Assembly (NCBI GenBank): GCA_002412925.1 | Contig: DHVZ01000080.1 | Location: forward strand, 1 to 64,000 | Direction: 5' to 3' | DNA length: 64,000 bases | From: Anaerolineales bacterium UBA5195 | Lineage (GTDB): Bacteria > Chloroflexota > Anaerolineae > Anaerolineales > Villigracilaceae | Shown: positions 29,218 to 37,919 of the stretch, in pieces | How positions within the stretch are numbered: position 1 is the first letter of the stretch | Layout of the letters: each line of letters begins with the position of its first letter | Notes under the pieces: model-generated | What the model was told of the DNA's origin: nothing | The model's database searches: none | Seen by the model: the letters and a program-made list of their open reading frames with translations, nothing else | Translations under genes and position numbers: made by a program

Positions 29218-29479
29218 GTAATGATAGTGGTAACATCGTGTCAGGATTAAGTCGGAGTCATATTACGAATAACCGCATTCCACTTCCGATCACAATACAG
29301 TAACAAAAGTTCCACACCCCAAATGTTCTGTGATAAGGTAGAGATTGTAAAAAACGATTTGCACACTCGCGCAATCGTTTGAAAAAACGTCCCACGGTGA
29401 AGAGGGTCTGTCGAGACACGCGCTTCGCTTAAAAACTCGAGTGGATACTATTTTCGATAATCCTGAAGAGGTCAAAACC
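29218..29479 (+). other. Noncoding gap with an inverted repeat
   Basis: No supportable gene is present. AAACGATT (29352-29359) and AATCGTTT (29373-29380) form an inverted repeat that extends through TGC/GCA with one bulge. It could be an operator or hairpin for the next gene. No clear -35/-10 pair was found. Confidence 0.35.
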
Positions 29480-30997
29480 ATGATTGAAATGATCCAACAG
29501 TCTGCGATCCCGCATGACCGCTACCAAATCGAGCTTAAATTGGATTATGAGTTGGGCAAAGGGAAAAATACGCATTATTCCATTTCAACTTATATCTTTA
29601 TCCCCAGCAGCCTGGGCATCAGTGAAGCAAATTACCCGAAGAGTGATTTTTACCGGGATGTAAAAAATTATATTCGCATCAAAACTCCCGAATTAAGCTT
29701 GCGCGACCTGACCGAAAGCGATATTTCACCGCTAAAAACCATCCATCAAATTGTTCAGCGTCCGAATTGGTACCAGGATGAAAAAACCAATGAGCAGATC
29801 ATCCGTGCGCTCAAATTATTTGGCGCTATGTTCAAAAGCTCCTTGCGTGAGCACCTGAACCTGGTTGAATTGCGGATCAAAACCGCCCCTTCGGCAGAAA
29901 CCAGGATCGATTCGCTGGTCGACAACCTGATCGAAGAGTTTATCAGTCAATCCAAGCAAATCAGCGCCAAATATAGAGCGCTTTATGCCGAATTTAACCT
30001 GCCCAGCGTCAAGAAAGATGTCTTTTTGGCCTACACGCTCGTTGATGAATATCTCAGCCTGTTGGTTGATGAGAGCGCGACCGAACTATTCAAATTTGTC
30101 TCACAAGATTACAAAGGCCCCGGGCAAGCGACTTATCTGCGCAAATTAAATAAGATCGTGGAAAAAGAAACTGATCACCGCTTGTCCCGCGGATACGGAT
30201 CCATCCTGAAACCCAATGACGCAAATGAAAACTACGCCTTTCGAGCTTCTGTCCTGAAGAAATACGTCGCTTCGGTGCTTTATCTTGCCACGGATGCGCA
30301 GCGCGAAGGGAAAGGAGTGGAACAATTCCTACTGGCCCTGGCTGCCGGGATCTCGATGGTTTTTGCCACGTTGGTCGCATTTTACTTCCAGAGCATTTAC
30401 GGGAATTTCACTTTTCCGGTCTTTGTCGCGCTGGTGGTGGGCTATATGTTCAAAGACCGGATCAAAGAATCGATCCGGGCAATCTTGTCTGATCGGTTAC
30501 ATGCCCGGCTGTATGATCGCAGGATTAACATCAAAACCCTGGATGGAAAATATAAACTGGCAGTCCTGCGCGAAAAAATTTCCTTTATTCAGGAGAGCGA
30601 AGTTTCTGAAACAGTCCTGGCTGCCCGTCACAAGGACCCCTTTGCGGATCTGGACAACGAAGGACGCGGCGAAACGATCATTTGCCACACCAAGGATATT
30701 ATCCTGTATGCTGATTTGTTCCAAAAAGTTTTTGAAGGACTGCCCAAAGTCAGCGGGTTGAACGATATTATTCGCTACGATATTCACCCCTATCTGCGAA
30801 AAATGGATGACCCTTTCGAAGAACAATCTCTGCTGGAAAATGGCGAACTGAAAACTGTCCAGATCTGCAAGGTTTATCACCTCAACTTTGTCTCCCGCTA
30901 TCAATCCGTCAGCCCAAAGATTGAGAAAACGTACAGGTACATGCGCCTGGTTCTGAACAGACAGGGAATTATTCGGATTGAGAATGTCGATCTTTAG
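29480..30997 (+). CDS. Unknown protein with two central membrane helices
   Basis: The family is not recognised. The 505-residue product has a mostly hydrophilic N-terminal part rich in Lys/Glu/Tyr (about 1-270), two adjacent hydrophobic helices (about 280-303 and 308-325, LLALAAGISMVFATLVAFYF and PVFVALVVGYMF) and a C-terminal part of about 180 residues starting KDRIKESIRAILSDRLHARL. The helices suggest an inner-membrane hairpin with both ends in the cytoplasm. No catalytic motif or signal peptide is seen. ATG 29480 is preferred over an upstream in-frame GTG (29441) because GAAGAGG lies 8 nt before it. It shares a terminator with the convergent Hsp70 gene. Confidence 0.75.
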   Translation: MIEMIQQSAIPHDRYQIELKLDYELGKGKNTHYSISTYIFIPSSLGISEANYPKSDFYRDVKNYIRIKTPELSLRDLTESDISPLKTIHQIVQRPNWYQDEKTNEQIIRALKLFGAMFKSSLREHLNLVELRIKTAPSAETRIDSLVDNLIEEFISQSKQISAKYRALYAEFNLPSVKKDVFLAYTLVDEYLSLLVDESATELFKFVSQDYKGPGQATYLRKLNKIVEKETDHRLSRGYGSILKPNDANENYAFRASVLKKYVASVLYLATDAQREGKGVEQFLLALAAGISMVFATLVAFYFQSIYGNFTFPVFVALVVGYMFKDRIKESIRAILSDRLHARLYDRRINIKTLDGKYKLAVLREKISFIQESEVSETVLAARHKDPFADLDNEGRGETIICHTKDIILYADLFQKVFEGLPKVSGLNDIIRYDIHPYLRKMDDPFEEQSLLENGELKTVQICKVYHLNFVSRYQSVSPKIEKTYRYMRLVLNRQGIIRIENVDL

Positions 30998-30998
30998 A

Positions 30999-31043
30999 AA
31001 AAGGAGGTGGGGTGGACGCAACACGTCTACCCCACCTCCTTTT
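30999..31043. terminator. Bidirectional terminator between convergent genes
   Basis: A 20-bp stem (30999-31018 with 31024-31043, one G-U pair) begins AAAAGGAGGTGGGG and ends CCCCACCTCCTTTT. The A/T ends give U-tracts on both strands. It overlaps the stop codon of the Hsp70-like gene. Confidence 0.9.
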
Positions 31044-32364
31044 AGCTTCTTGCCCGTATCGCCAGCCCGGCCACCACGCTGCTGAAGGCATTCGACTGCT
31101 TAACCTTCTCCGCGCCAAAGATGCGCGCCAGCAAACCCGTAAATAGAGGGATATTGGACGAGCCGCCAGTCTTGACCACGGCGTCGATCTGGCCCGGTTC
31201 GAGACCGGCAGCCGCCAGGGTTTCGAGCAGCACCTTTTCCACCTGCGCCACATAATGCTGAATATCGCTTTCGAACTGGATGCGGGTATACAGTTCCCAC
31301 AGGGCGATGTCCTTATCATCGAGACTGATGACCGTTGCGCCCTCGCTCGATAGGGCAATTTTGGCCGCTTCGACGCGATTATAGAAGGTGAAGGCCAGGT
31401 CGTTGTAGATCAGCCCCTGCAGAGCTTTCAAGCGTACCGGCGCCAGCCCGGCCTGGATGGCCTTTTCGAGCGTGTTACGATTAATGGGCGTGCCCAGTTC
31501 GGGCAGCGCCATCCAATCAGGGACAGCCTGGATCATCTCCAGGATCTCGGGCTGGTGACTGACCCGCCCCAGGCCGAAGTGCGGTAGCATCCGTTTTTCG
31601 ATGATGGCGCGGTCGAAGTCGCTCCCGGCCACGTCCACCCCTCCGCTGGCATAAACTTCGCGCTGCTTCCTGCCCAGGCGCATGACGGCGATGTCGAGCG
31701 TTCCACCGCCAAAGTCAAAGATGACCACCTTCTGCGGCCCAGAAATCGACTGCTCGTAATCCAGCGCAGCCGCGACCGGCTCCAGCTCGAAATCGACCTG
31801 ATTGAAACCGGCGGCTTGCGCCGCTTCGCGCAGGGTTTCTTCAGCCCGGCGGTCAGTTTCGGGATGCGCAGAAAACTTGACCGGCCGCCCCAATGTCACT
31901 GCCTCAATCGACTCGCCCAAAAACTCCTCGGCGCGGCGCTTGAGCAGGCTCAGGTAGGTTTGAACCAAATCGCCAACCGTGTAAAAACGTTCGAAAATCT
32001 GCGTCCCGGCATAGCCATCCTTGCGCAACGCCGTCTTCAGAAACTGCAGCAGGCGGCCCGGCTTGAGTTCGTCTACATAAACAAACACGTCGCGGACATA
32101 ATGCATATCCGAGCCGTGATAATCGATCTCCCCGGCCCACTGCTTGACAAAGCGGCGCTGGCGGTTGACGTTATCGCGGTAATATAAGGTCACCGCTTCC
32201 TGCCCGATGGAACACTTGTAATCGCGGGTGACATACAACACCGACTTAACCACCTCCGGCAGCACATTCTGGCGATCGATGGGCAACAGTTTCACGCGCT
32301 GGCCGTCATAAACGGCCACGCCAGAGTTGGAGGTGCCAAAGTCGAGGCCAACTTTTAGGGTCAT
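31042..32364 (-). CDS. Hsp70-like ATPase lacking a substrate-binding domain
   Basis: This 440-residue actin-fold ATPase of the Hsp70/YegD type contains phosphate loop 1 (LKVGLDFGTSNSGVAVYD), phosphate loop 2 (VVIFDFGGGTLDIAVM) and the adenosine motif VVKTGGSSNIPLF. It ends there, so the peptide-binding domain and lid of DnaK are missing. No DnaJ or GrpE is nearby. It follows, on the same strand, a coiled-coil/beta-pinwheel protein, and the two are probably co-transcribed and may act together. Client and process are unknown. Confidence 0.85.
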   Translation of the reverse strand: MTLKVGLDFGTSNSGVAVYDGQRVKLLPIDRQNVLPEVVKSVLYVTRDYKCSIGQEAVTLYYRDNVNRQRRFVKQWAGEIDYHGSDMHYVRDVFVYVDELKPGRLLQFLKTALRKDGYAGTQIFERFYTVGDLVQTYLSLLKRRAEEFLGESIEAVTLGRPVKFSAHPETDRRAEETLREAAQAAGFNQVDFELEPVAAALDYEQSISGPQKVVIFDFGGGTLDIAVMRLGRKQREVYASGGVDVAGSDFDRAIIEKRMLPHFGLGRVSHQPEILEMIQAVPDWMALPELGTPINRNTLEKAIQAGLAPVRLKALQGLIYNDLAFTFYNRVEAAKIALSSEGATVISLDDKDIALWELYTRIQFESDIQHYVAQVEKVLLETLAAAGLEPGQIDAVVKTGGSSNIPLFTGLLARIFGAEKVKQSNAFSSVVAGLAIRARS

Positions 32365-32386
32365 GGGGACTCTTTTCTTCTAAAGA

Positions 32387-32445
32387 TGACAGTCACTTGG
32401 CTCCCTCCGTTACATTTCGGAGGTGCTTCGCAAAAGTGACTGTCA
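32387..32445. repeat. Nested palindrome between the pinwheel and Hsp70-like genes
   Basis: TGACAGTCACTT (32387-32398) and AAGTGACTGTCA (32434-32445) form a perfect 12-bp outer stem. CCTCCG (32404-32409) and CGGAGG (32418-32423) form an inner one. The right arm contains the stop codon of the upstream gene. No T-tract follows, so it looks more like a dispersed palindromic repeat than a terminator. Confidence 0.7.
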
Positions 32446-33606
32446 CCTGCTTTGAGCGGGAACCACACCAACGGACAGGATCAAGGCTCCTGTGCGGACC
32501 AAACCCGCCCCGCCTACGTCTCCTGCTAAATGGAGCGTGAGGCTGCCCTCGGCGTCGAGAACGACCAGTTTATCCGTTTCCTTGACCGCCACCGCGCCAA
32601 CGAATCGCGTCCCCTGCTCCAGCCGGGAGGGGGAAATCAGCGCCTGCCCGCGAGACTGCGGGGATTTCGAGACTTCGAGGCTGCTGCCTTCGCGGATGAT
32701 AACCTTGCCAGTCTGAGTCAGACACAGCAGCGACTCGTCCGGGTGCAGCGCGAAGGAAGCCACCACATAATCCAGCGTGTCGAGGCGGATGCGCTCCTCG
32801 GCGGCGTAGGACAGATCATCCACCTCCAGCCCGAGCAGGCGGCCTTCATGGGTGACCAGCGCGAAACGCTCCTTTTTCTGGAACAGCGCGGCATCGAAGG
32901 GTTGGTCAGCCTTTTGGATGGCCCCGCGTCCCAGGTAATGATTGCTGAGCACCGTTTGCGCCAGGGAGGTCAATGTCTTCTTGACACAGCCCCGGCGGCT
33001 GACTTGCAGCACCAGATCGGAGAGCGGCAGGTGCGAGAGCGGCACCAGGCAAACCAGCAATTCCCCGGCATGGGGTTCGTCGGGCAGGGAGGCCTGCTCC
33101 CAGGCCCATTCCCCGCCTGTTTCGACGGCAGAGAGGCTGGCAACCGGTAACGCGCTGATGCGTCCCGAGCTAAAGAGCAGCAGCACTTCTTCGTCGGCCG
33201 GAACCGCCAGCAGGCGCGGTAATTCGCCATCCAGCGATAACTCACCAGTCAGGCGGCCCAGCACTGAGGCCTGCTCGCCAATTTCGAAGCGGAAAATGCG
33301 TCCCTGGGCGTTATAAACCAACAGGTTAAGTGCCGCGGTTTCGACAGGCAGTTCAACCCCGGCAGTGCCTTCCGCGCCAAAACGCCGCTTGAGCATCTCC
33401 AATTGATACTCCAGGTGGGCAACCCGTTTCTGGTATTCCTCGACGCGTGTGCCATTCTGCAAGGCCAGGTTTTCGACCAGCAATTCTTCGTTGCGTTCCG
33501 AGAGATCACGCAGGCGGTTGGCAACCAGTTTCAGGATCATCAACGCGGAGCCAGGCCGCGTTTCGGCTTCTTGAATCCATTCATCGATTTTGTCAGAGAA
33601 GGTCAT
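32443..33606 (-). CDS. Coiled-coil protein with GyrA C-terminal-like beta-pinwheel
   Basis: The 387-residue product has a short N-terminal helix, a coiled coil (about 25-76; RNEELLVENLALQNGTRVEE, HLEYQLEMLKRRFG) and then a repeat-rich beta domain. Its blades resemble the DNA-wrapping C-terminal domain of GyrA/ParC: VSRRGCVKKTLTSL, VTHEGRLLGLEVDDL, LTQTGKVIIREG, VLDAEGSLTLHL. There is no topoisomerase catalytic domain. The start at 33606 (MTFSDKIDEW) is preferred over 33654. The likely role is a DNA- or scaffold-binding partner of the Hsp70-like ATPase encoded next. The pinwheel assignment is by motif reading only. Confidence 0.6.
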   Translation of the reverse strand: MTFSDKIDEWIQEAETRPGSALMILKLVANRLRDLSERNEELLVENLALQNGTRVEEYQKRVAHLEYQLEMLKRRFGAEGTAGVELPVETAALNLLVYNAQGRIFRFEIGEQASVLGRLTGELSLDGELPRLLAVPADEEVLLLFSSGRISALPVASLSAVETGGEWAWEQASLPDEPHAGELLVCLVPLSHLPLSDLVLQVSRRGCVKKTLTSLAQTVLSNHYLGRGAIQKADQPFDAALFQKKERFALVTHEGRLLGLEVDDLSYAAEERIRLDTLDYVVASFALHPDESLLCLTQTGKVIIREGSSLEVSKSPQSRGQALISPSRLEQGTRFVGAVAVKETDKLVVLDAEGSLTLHLAGDVGGAGLVRTGALILSVGVVPAQSR

Positions 33607-33833
33607 AGGGGTATCCCAACAAACATCACGCTTAGCGCACCAGATAAACATCAATTATACTTGAGAGGGGTTTTCATGTTTTCATTTCCGGATGGCGGCT
33701 CTTTGGAAATTTTCGAATTGCATCACAGGAGATATTACTATGAGAAGAAATGCCATTCGCCAGGCTGGCTCATTCGTTCCGCAAGTTGTCTGACATTCTT
33801 CTACGAAAACTGCGCTTGTTGTGCCATTATTTA

Positions 33834-33862
33834 TTGACATCCATCGTTAAGCCTGCTAGAAT
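33834..33862 (+). promoter_or_regulatory. Promoter of the branched-chain amino acid transport operon
   Basis: TTGACA (33834-33839), a 17-nt spacer and TAGAAT (33857-33862). The leader to the ATG at 34019 is about 150 nt. The rest of the 33607-34018 gap holds no supportable gene. Confidence 0.8.
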
Positions 33863-33875
33863 AATTTCTAGCAGG
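33852..33875 (+). promoter_or_regulatory. Palindromic operator overlapping the -10 box
   Basis: CCTGCTAGAA (33852-33861) and TTCTAGCAGG (33866-33875) are perfect inverted halves around TAAT. The left half covers the -10 hexamer, so a dimeric repressor bound here would block RNA polymerase. No adjacent regulator gene identifies the protein. Confidence 0.65.
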
Positions 33876-34018
33876 GGATTGAAGTTTTTTTATCAGTAGT
33901 CAGTCTGACTTTGATTTAGGTATCCTTACAAACAGTTTTCGGCAGTGCACTCGAATGGGTTTTTAGGGATTTTCTTTCCCTGTTGTTCATCTTATACCGA
34001 AACAAGGAGAAAAGGATC

Positions 34019-35203
34019 ATGAAAAAAGCAGGACTGTTTGGAACCAAATGGTTTGCCCTCTTCCTGGTTGTTGCGCTCTTGATGTCCAGCGCACTGACAA
34101 GTTGCGGAGGCGAGAAAGTGCTCAAAATTGGGTACCTCACCGAGCAAACTGGCGTCGAATCCTACATCGCCCAGAATTCGACCCCGGCCCTGGAAGATTA
34201 CGTCGCCAAAATCAATGAAGCGGGCGGCATCAACGGCTACAAACTGCAACTGGTGGTTTATGACACCCGTTCGGAAACCCCCGATGCGGTCTCGGTGCTC
34301 AAGCGCATGATCGAACAGGATGGCGTAGTGGCTGTGATCGGCCCGTCATGGTCTGCGGCGGCCATCCCGATCGCAGAAATTGCCGACGCCTCCAAGATCC
34401 CGGTTGTCGCCACCACAGCCTCCAACGTCAACGTGACCGTGACTGAAGATGGTAAGCTGCATCCCTACATGTTCCGCGTTTGCTTCATCGACCCCTACCA
34501 GGGCTATGCCCAGGCCGATTTTGCTTACAACAAACTGGGTTTGCGCAAAGCGGCTCTTCTCACCGACATTTCATCGCCCTACACCGTCGGGCTCCATCAA
34601 TTCTTTGAGGAGCATTTCCTTGAACTGGGCGGCCAGATCGTTGCCAAAGAAGGCTACAACCAGGGCGACACCGAATTCCGCGCCCAACTGGCAAAAATCA
34701 AGGACGCCAGCCCCGATCTGTTGGTGATGGATGCTTACACCTTCAAAGATCTCGGTTTGGCTTCCCAGCAGGCAGAAGCGCTTGGGTTGAAAGTTAAAAT
34801 TATGGGCGGTGACGGCGTCTTTGTCCCCGAACTGCTCGAAATGGCTGGGCCTCAACTCGAGGGTGCTTATGTGACTACCGGTGTCTCTGAAACCGCACCT
34901 GAATTTGCCCCGTTCAATGCCGAGTACGCGCAGAAACACCCCGGAATCCAGGCGAATGTTTACACTTATTACGGCCTGGACGCGCTGATGATGATCGAAT
35001 ATGGCATCCGCGAGGCGGTCAAAAAGGGCGACCCGACGCCAACCGCGATCCGCGATGCGATTGAAAACATGAAGGACGTGCAACTGTTCACCAGCAAAGT
35101 CACCATGGAACCCGATACACACAATCCATACAAAAAACCTTTGCTGATCATGACGATCAAAAACAGTGAGTGGGAATTGGTTGAGACCTTCACGCCACAA
35201 TAG
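34019..35203 (+). CDS. Branched-chain amino acid-type ABC transporter binding lipoprotein
   Basis: This 394-residue type I periplasmic-binding-fold protein (Peripla_BP_6) is anchored by lipidation at Cys29 (lipobox ALTSC) after a long hydrophobic signal. It shows LKIGYLTEQTGVESYIAQNS, KINEAGGINGYKLQLVVYDT, VVAVIGPSWSAAAIPIAEIA and the usual periodic bilobal pattern. Start at 34019 follows AAGGAGAAAAGGATC. It delivers ligand to the LivH/M/G/F-like subunits encoded next. Ligands of this family include Leu/Ile/Val, amides, urea and aromatic compounds, so specificity is open. Confidence 0.92.
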   Translation: MKKAGLFGTKWFALFLVVALLMSSALTSCGGEKVLKIGYLTEQTGVESYIAQNSTPALEDYVAKINEAGGINGYKLQLVVYDTRSETPDAVSVLKRMIEQDGVVAVIGPSWSAAAIPIAEIADASKIPVVATTASNVNVTVTEDGKLHPYMFRVCFIDPYQGYAQADFAYNKLGLRKAALLTDISSPYTVGLHQFFEEHFLELGGQIVAKEGYNQGDTEFRAQLAKIKDASPDLLVMDAYTFKDLGLASQQAEALGLKVKIMGGDGVFVPELLEMAGPQLEGAYVTTGVSETAPEFAPFNAEYAQKHPGIQANVYTYYGLDALMMIEYGIREAVKKGDPTPTAIRDAIENMKDVQLFTSKVTMEPDTHNPYKKPLLIMTIKNSEWELVETFTPQ

Positions 35204-35217
35204 AAGTTGAGGATCAA

Positions 35218-35253
35218 GGGGTGTTTGCTTGTATGCAGGCAAACACCCCTTTT
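35218..35253 (+). terminator. Attenuating terminator between binding protein and permease
   Basis: GGGGTGTTTGC (35218-35228) pairs with GCAAACACCCC (35239-35249) over a 10-nt loop, followed by TTTTG. As in the sugar operon, it probably keeps binding-protein mRNA above permease mRNA. Confidence 0.82.
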
Positions 35254-35309
35254 GCGATTCTAGCTATACGTATTCCTTCTCAGCACAAAGACGGGAAAAG
35301 GAACCAACT

Positions 35310-36185
35310 ATGGAATTATTCATCCAACAACTGATCAGTGGCATTTCGATCGGGGCTATTTATGCCTTATTGGCAGTCGGTTATGCCCTGGTCTATAGTG
35401 TTTACAACTTCACAAACTGGGCCTTTGACTCTTTCATGGCTTTTGGCGCATTCATGGCCTTTTATGCGATTTCCTCGTTTGCCCTGCCTTTTTGGGCCGC
35501 CGCAATTGTTTCCATCTTTCTGACCATCCTCCTCTCGGTGGGCGCCGAAAAACTGGCTTACCGCCCCTTGCGACTGCGCAAAGCGCCGCGTTTGTTCATG
35601 ATGATTTCAGCCATGGGTGTCAACCTGGCAATCGTCAACCTGATGAACAAGTTTTTCGGCGGCATCTTCCGTAAATTCCCGGGTGACAGCCTCCAGTCCA
35701 TCTTTGTGGGAGGCGTCTCCATTGGCCGGATGGATCTGATCGCCGGCGGCATATCTTTTGGGGTGCTAGCGCTGTTATGGTTGTTCCTTTATCGCACAAA
35801 ATGGGGGCTTGGGATTCGCGCGAGCAGTATCGATCTGCCAACCGCTTCTTTGATGGGCATCAATAATGATGGCATGGCGCTGATCATTTTTGCGATTACA
35901 GGTGTGCTTTCCTCTGTGGCCGGCGTCTTCTATGGCATCAAATATGCCGTTTTCCCAATGATGGGCGTTGTCACGATTAAGGCCATGATCGCCAGCATTA
36001 TTGGCGGTCTGGGCAGCCTCCCGGCAGCCATCGTGGGTAGTATGCTTCTTGGGGTTCTGGAAACCTTGGTTTCTGGCTACATTTCATCGAGCTATCGCGA
36101 CCTGTTCTCCTTTATGTTCCTGATCGTTGTCCTGCTCTTCTTCCCCAATGGCTTAATGGGCAAGAGCGCTGACGAGAAACTGTAG
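35310..36185 (+). CDS. livH: Branched-chain amino acid-type ABC permease (LivH)
   Basis: This 291-residue inner-membrane subunit has about eight hydrophobic segments. It begins MELFIQQLISGISIGAIYAL, as LivH proteins do, and contains GIRASSIDLPTASLMGIN (cytoplasmic coupling loop) and ASIIGGLGSLPAAIVGSMLLG. The start at 35310 is preceded by AAAAGGAACC; an in-frame ATG at 35229 lies in the terminator region and is unlikely to be used. Confidence 0.92.
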   Translation: MELFIQQLISGISIGAIYALLAVGYALVYSVYNFTNWAFDSFMAFGAFMAFYAISSFALPFWAAAIVSIFLTILLSVGAEKLAYRPLRLRKAPRLFMMISAMGVNLAIVNLMNKFFGGIFRKFPGDSLQSIFVGGVSIGRMDLIAGGISFGVLALLWLFLYRTKWGLGIRASSIDLPTASLMGINNDGMALIIFAITGVLSSVAGVFYGIKYAVFPMMGVVTIKAMIASIIGGLGSLPAAIVGSMLLGVLETLVSGYISSSYRDLFSFMFLIVVLLFFPNGLMGKSADEKL

Positions 36186-36201
36186 AGAAGGGACCGAAAA
36201 C

Positions 36202-37092
36202 ATGGGTTATATTAACGCGCTCCTCATTCTTGGGGGCATCAACGTCATTGCGGCGCTAGGGGTTTCAATTCTCACAGGCTATACCGGTTTGTTCACCATC
36301 GGGCATGCCGGCTTCATGGCCCTGGGCGGTTACGCGAGCGCCATCCTGGTCAAAGAACTACATATGCCTGTCCTGCTGGCCCTGATCTGCGGCGGCATTT
36401 TTGCCGGGCTGTGCAGTTTCATTATCGGATATCCTTCCTTTCGCAGCCGCTTGCGCGGCGATTATTTCGCAATTGCCACACTGGGTTTTTCAGAATCGAT
36501 CCGCCTGCTTTTGAACAACACCAGCGCAATTGGCCCCCTGAAAACCGGTGGTGCTTTCGGTTATATGGGGATGCCCAGCGCCACGGATTTACCAACAGTC
36601 CTCGCTTTTTTGGCCCTGTCGCTATTCTTCGCCCATATGTTCGTGACTTCTCAGCACGGCAAAAATTGCATTGCAATTTCCCAGGATGAGGTCGCGGCAC
36701 AAATGATGGGCGTGGATCTTATGAAAACCAAACTGACAGCCCTTTTCATCAGCGCCTTTTATGCTGGCCTGGCAGGCGGACTGCTGGGTTTCTATATGCA
36801 GTACCAAAGCCCCTCTTTTTACACGATCACAAAATCTTCCGATTTGCTGGCGGCGGTCGTTTTCGGCGGGACCCAATCTCTAATCGGGCCTTTCTTTACG
36901 GCGCTGATCCTGATCGCAATTCCGCAGTTATTGCTGTTCCTGTCAGAGTGGCGCTTGGTCATCTATGGTGTTTTGTTCGTGGTAGTGATGATCTTCAGGC
37001 CCCAGGGGCTGTTTGGCTACGTCGAAATGAATTTCAACTTTGTACGGGTTCTGTGGAACAAGCTCCGCCACAAACAGGCCGGGGAAGGGTAG
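36202..37092 (+). CDS. livM: Branched-chain amino acid-type ABC permease (LivM)
   Basis: This 296-residue second permease subunit shows GYTGLFTIGHAGFMALGGYA, FRSRLRGDYFAIATLGFSE and a coupling loop with EVAAQMMGVDLMKTKLTAL, all typical of LivM. It starts 16 nt after livH and ends 8 nt before livG, consistent with one operon. AGAAGGGACC serves as ribosome binding site. Confidence 0.93.
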   Translation: MGYINALLILGGINVIAALGVSILTGYTGLFTIGHAGFMALGGYASAILVKELHMPVLLALICGGIFAGLCSFIIGYPSFRSRLRGDYFAIATLGFSESIRLLLNNTSAIGPLKTGGAFGYMGMPSATDLPTVLAFLALSLFFAHMFVTSQHGKNCIAISQDEVAAQMMGVDLMKTKLTALFISAFYAGLAGGLLGFYMQYQSPSFYTITKSSDLLAAVVFGGTQSLIGPFFTALILIAIPQLLLFLSEWRLVIYGVLFVVVMIFRPQGLFGYVEMNFNFVRVLWNKLRHKQAGEG

Positions 37093-37100
37093 AAAACCAG

Positions 37101-37919
37101 ATGAGCATAGCTAACAATCATCCAGGTGAAGTTCTTACCATCAAAAACCTCACTGTCGACTTTGGTGGTGTTCGGGCAGTCAACAATCTTTCCATGACCT
37201 TGCTTGCTGGCGAGATGGTGGCCTTGATTGGCCCCAATGGCGCTGGCAAGACCACTGTTTTCAACCTGATTACGAATGCTTTCAAAGCAACTTCCGGGGA
37301 GATTCTGTTAAACGGAAAAAGTGTCCTGGGGAAATCGCCCGATGAGATTTGCCGCATGGGCATCAGCCGCACTTTCCAGAACATCCGTCTCTTCCCCCAG
37401 ATGACTGCTTATGAAAATGTCGAATTGGGACTTCACAGCACCCCCCACTACTCCCTGGCTGAGGCTTTTATCCGCACGCCACGCGCGCGCCGGGCTGAAA
37501 TCGAGACCCGCAAAAAAGCCCTGGAACTGCTTGAGATGGTAAATTTGAAGGACCATGCCAATGCCCAGGCTTCCAGCATGCCTTACGGTCTGCAACGCCG
37601 TTTGGAGATAGCGCGCGCCATGGCTACCTCACCTCAACTACTCTTGTTGGATGAGCCTGCCGCAGGGATGAATGAAGATGAGTGCAACGACTTGATCAAC
37701 CTCATCCGCCAGATTCACACTACGATGAAATATAGCATCATCGTCATAGAACATCACATGGCAGTCGTGATGGAGTTGTGCAAAGATTCGCGTATCTATG
37801 TGCTCAGCCTGGGCTCCCTGTTGACATCTGGGACCCCAACCGAAATCCAAAACGACCCGCAAGTTATTAAAGCTTACCTGGGAGAGAGAAAAAATGCCCG
37901 AGAAAACGCCCCTGCTTGA
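37101..37919 (+). CDS. livG: Branched-chain amino acid-type ABC ATPase (LivG)
   Basis: This 272-residue ATPase has Walker A GPNGAGKTT, the signature region SSMPYGLQRRLEIARAMA (a SYGxQRR-type variant common in LivG) and Walker B LLLLDEPAAGMN, with the LivG-specific insert ENVELGLHSTPHYSLAEA. Start at 37101 (MSIANNHPGEVLTI) is chosen because an earlier in-frame ATG (36948) lies within livM. It ends inside livF by a 26-nt overlap, suggesting translational coupling. Confidence 0.93.
   Translation: MSIANNHPGEVLTIKNLTVDFGGVRAVNNLSMTLLAGEMVALIGPNGAGKTTVFNLITNAFKATSGEILLNGKSVLGKSPDEICRMGISRTFQNIRLFPQMTAYENVELGLHSTPHYSLAEAFIRTPRARRAEIETRKKALELLEMVNLKDHANAQASSMPYGLQRRLEIARAMATSPQLLLLDEPAAGMNEDECNDLINLIRQIHTTMKYSIIVIEHHMAVVMELCKDSRIYVLSLGSLLTSGTPTEIQNDPQVIKAYLGERKNARENAPA

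Noticed and set aside
31042..32364. Hsp70-like gene considered as dnaK.
   Set aside because: At 440 residues it lacks the substrate-binding domain and lid, and no grpE or dnaJ is nearby.
32443..33606. Pinwheel protein considered as a broken gyrA.
   Set aside because: The N-terminal part is an intact coiled coil with its own start, there is no frameshift or trace of the catalytic domain, so it is an independent protein.
33655..33833. A possible small gene (e.g. an open frame from 33676) before the Liv promoter.
   Set aside because: Short, with no ribosome binding site, no domain and composition unlike the neighbouring genes.
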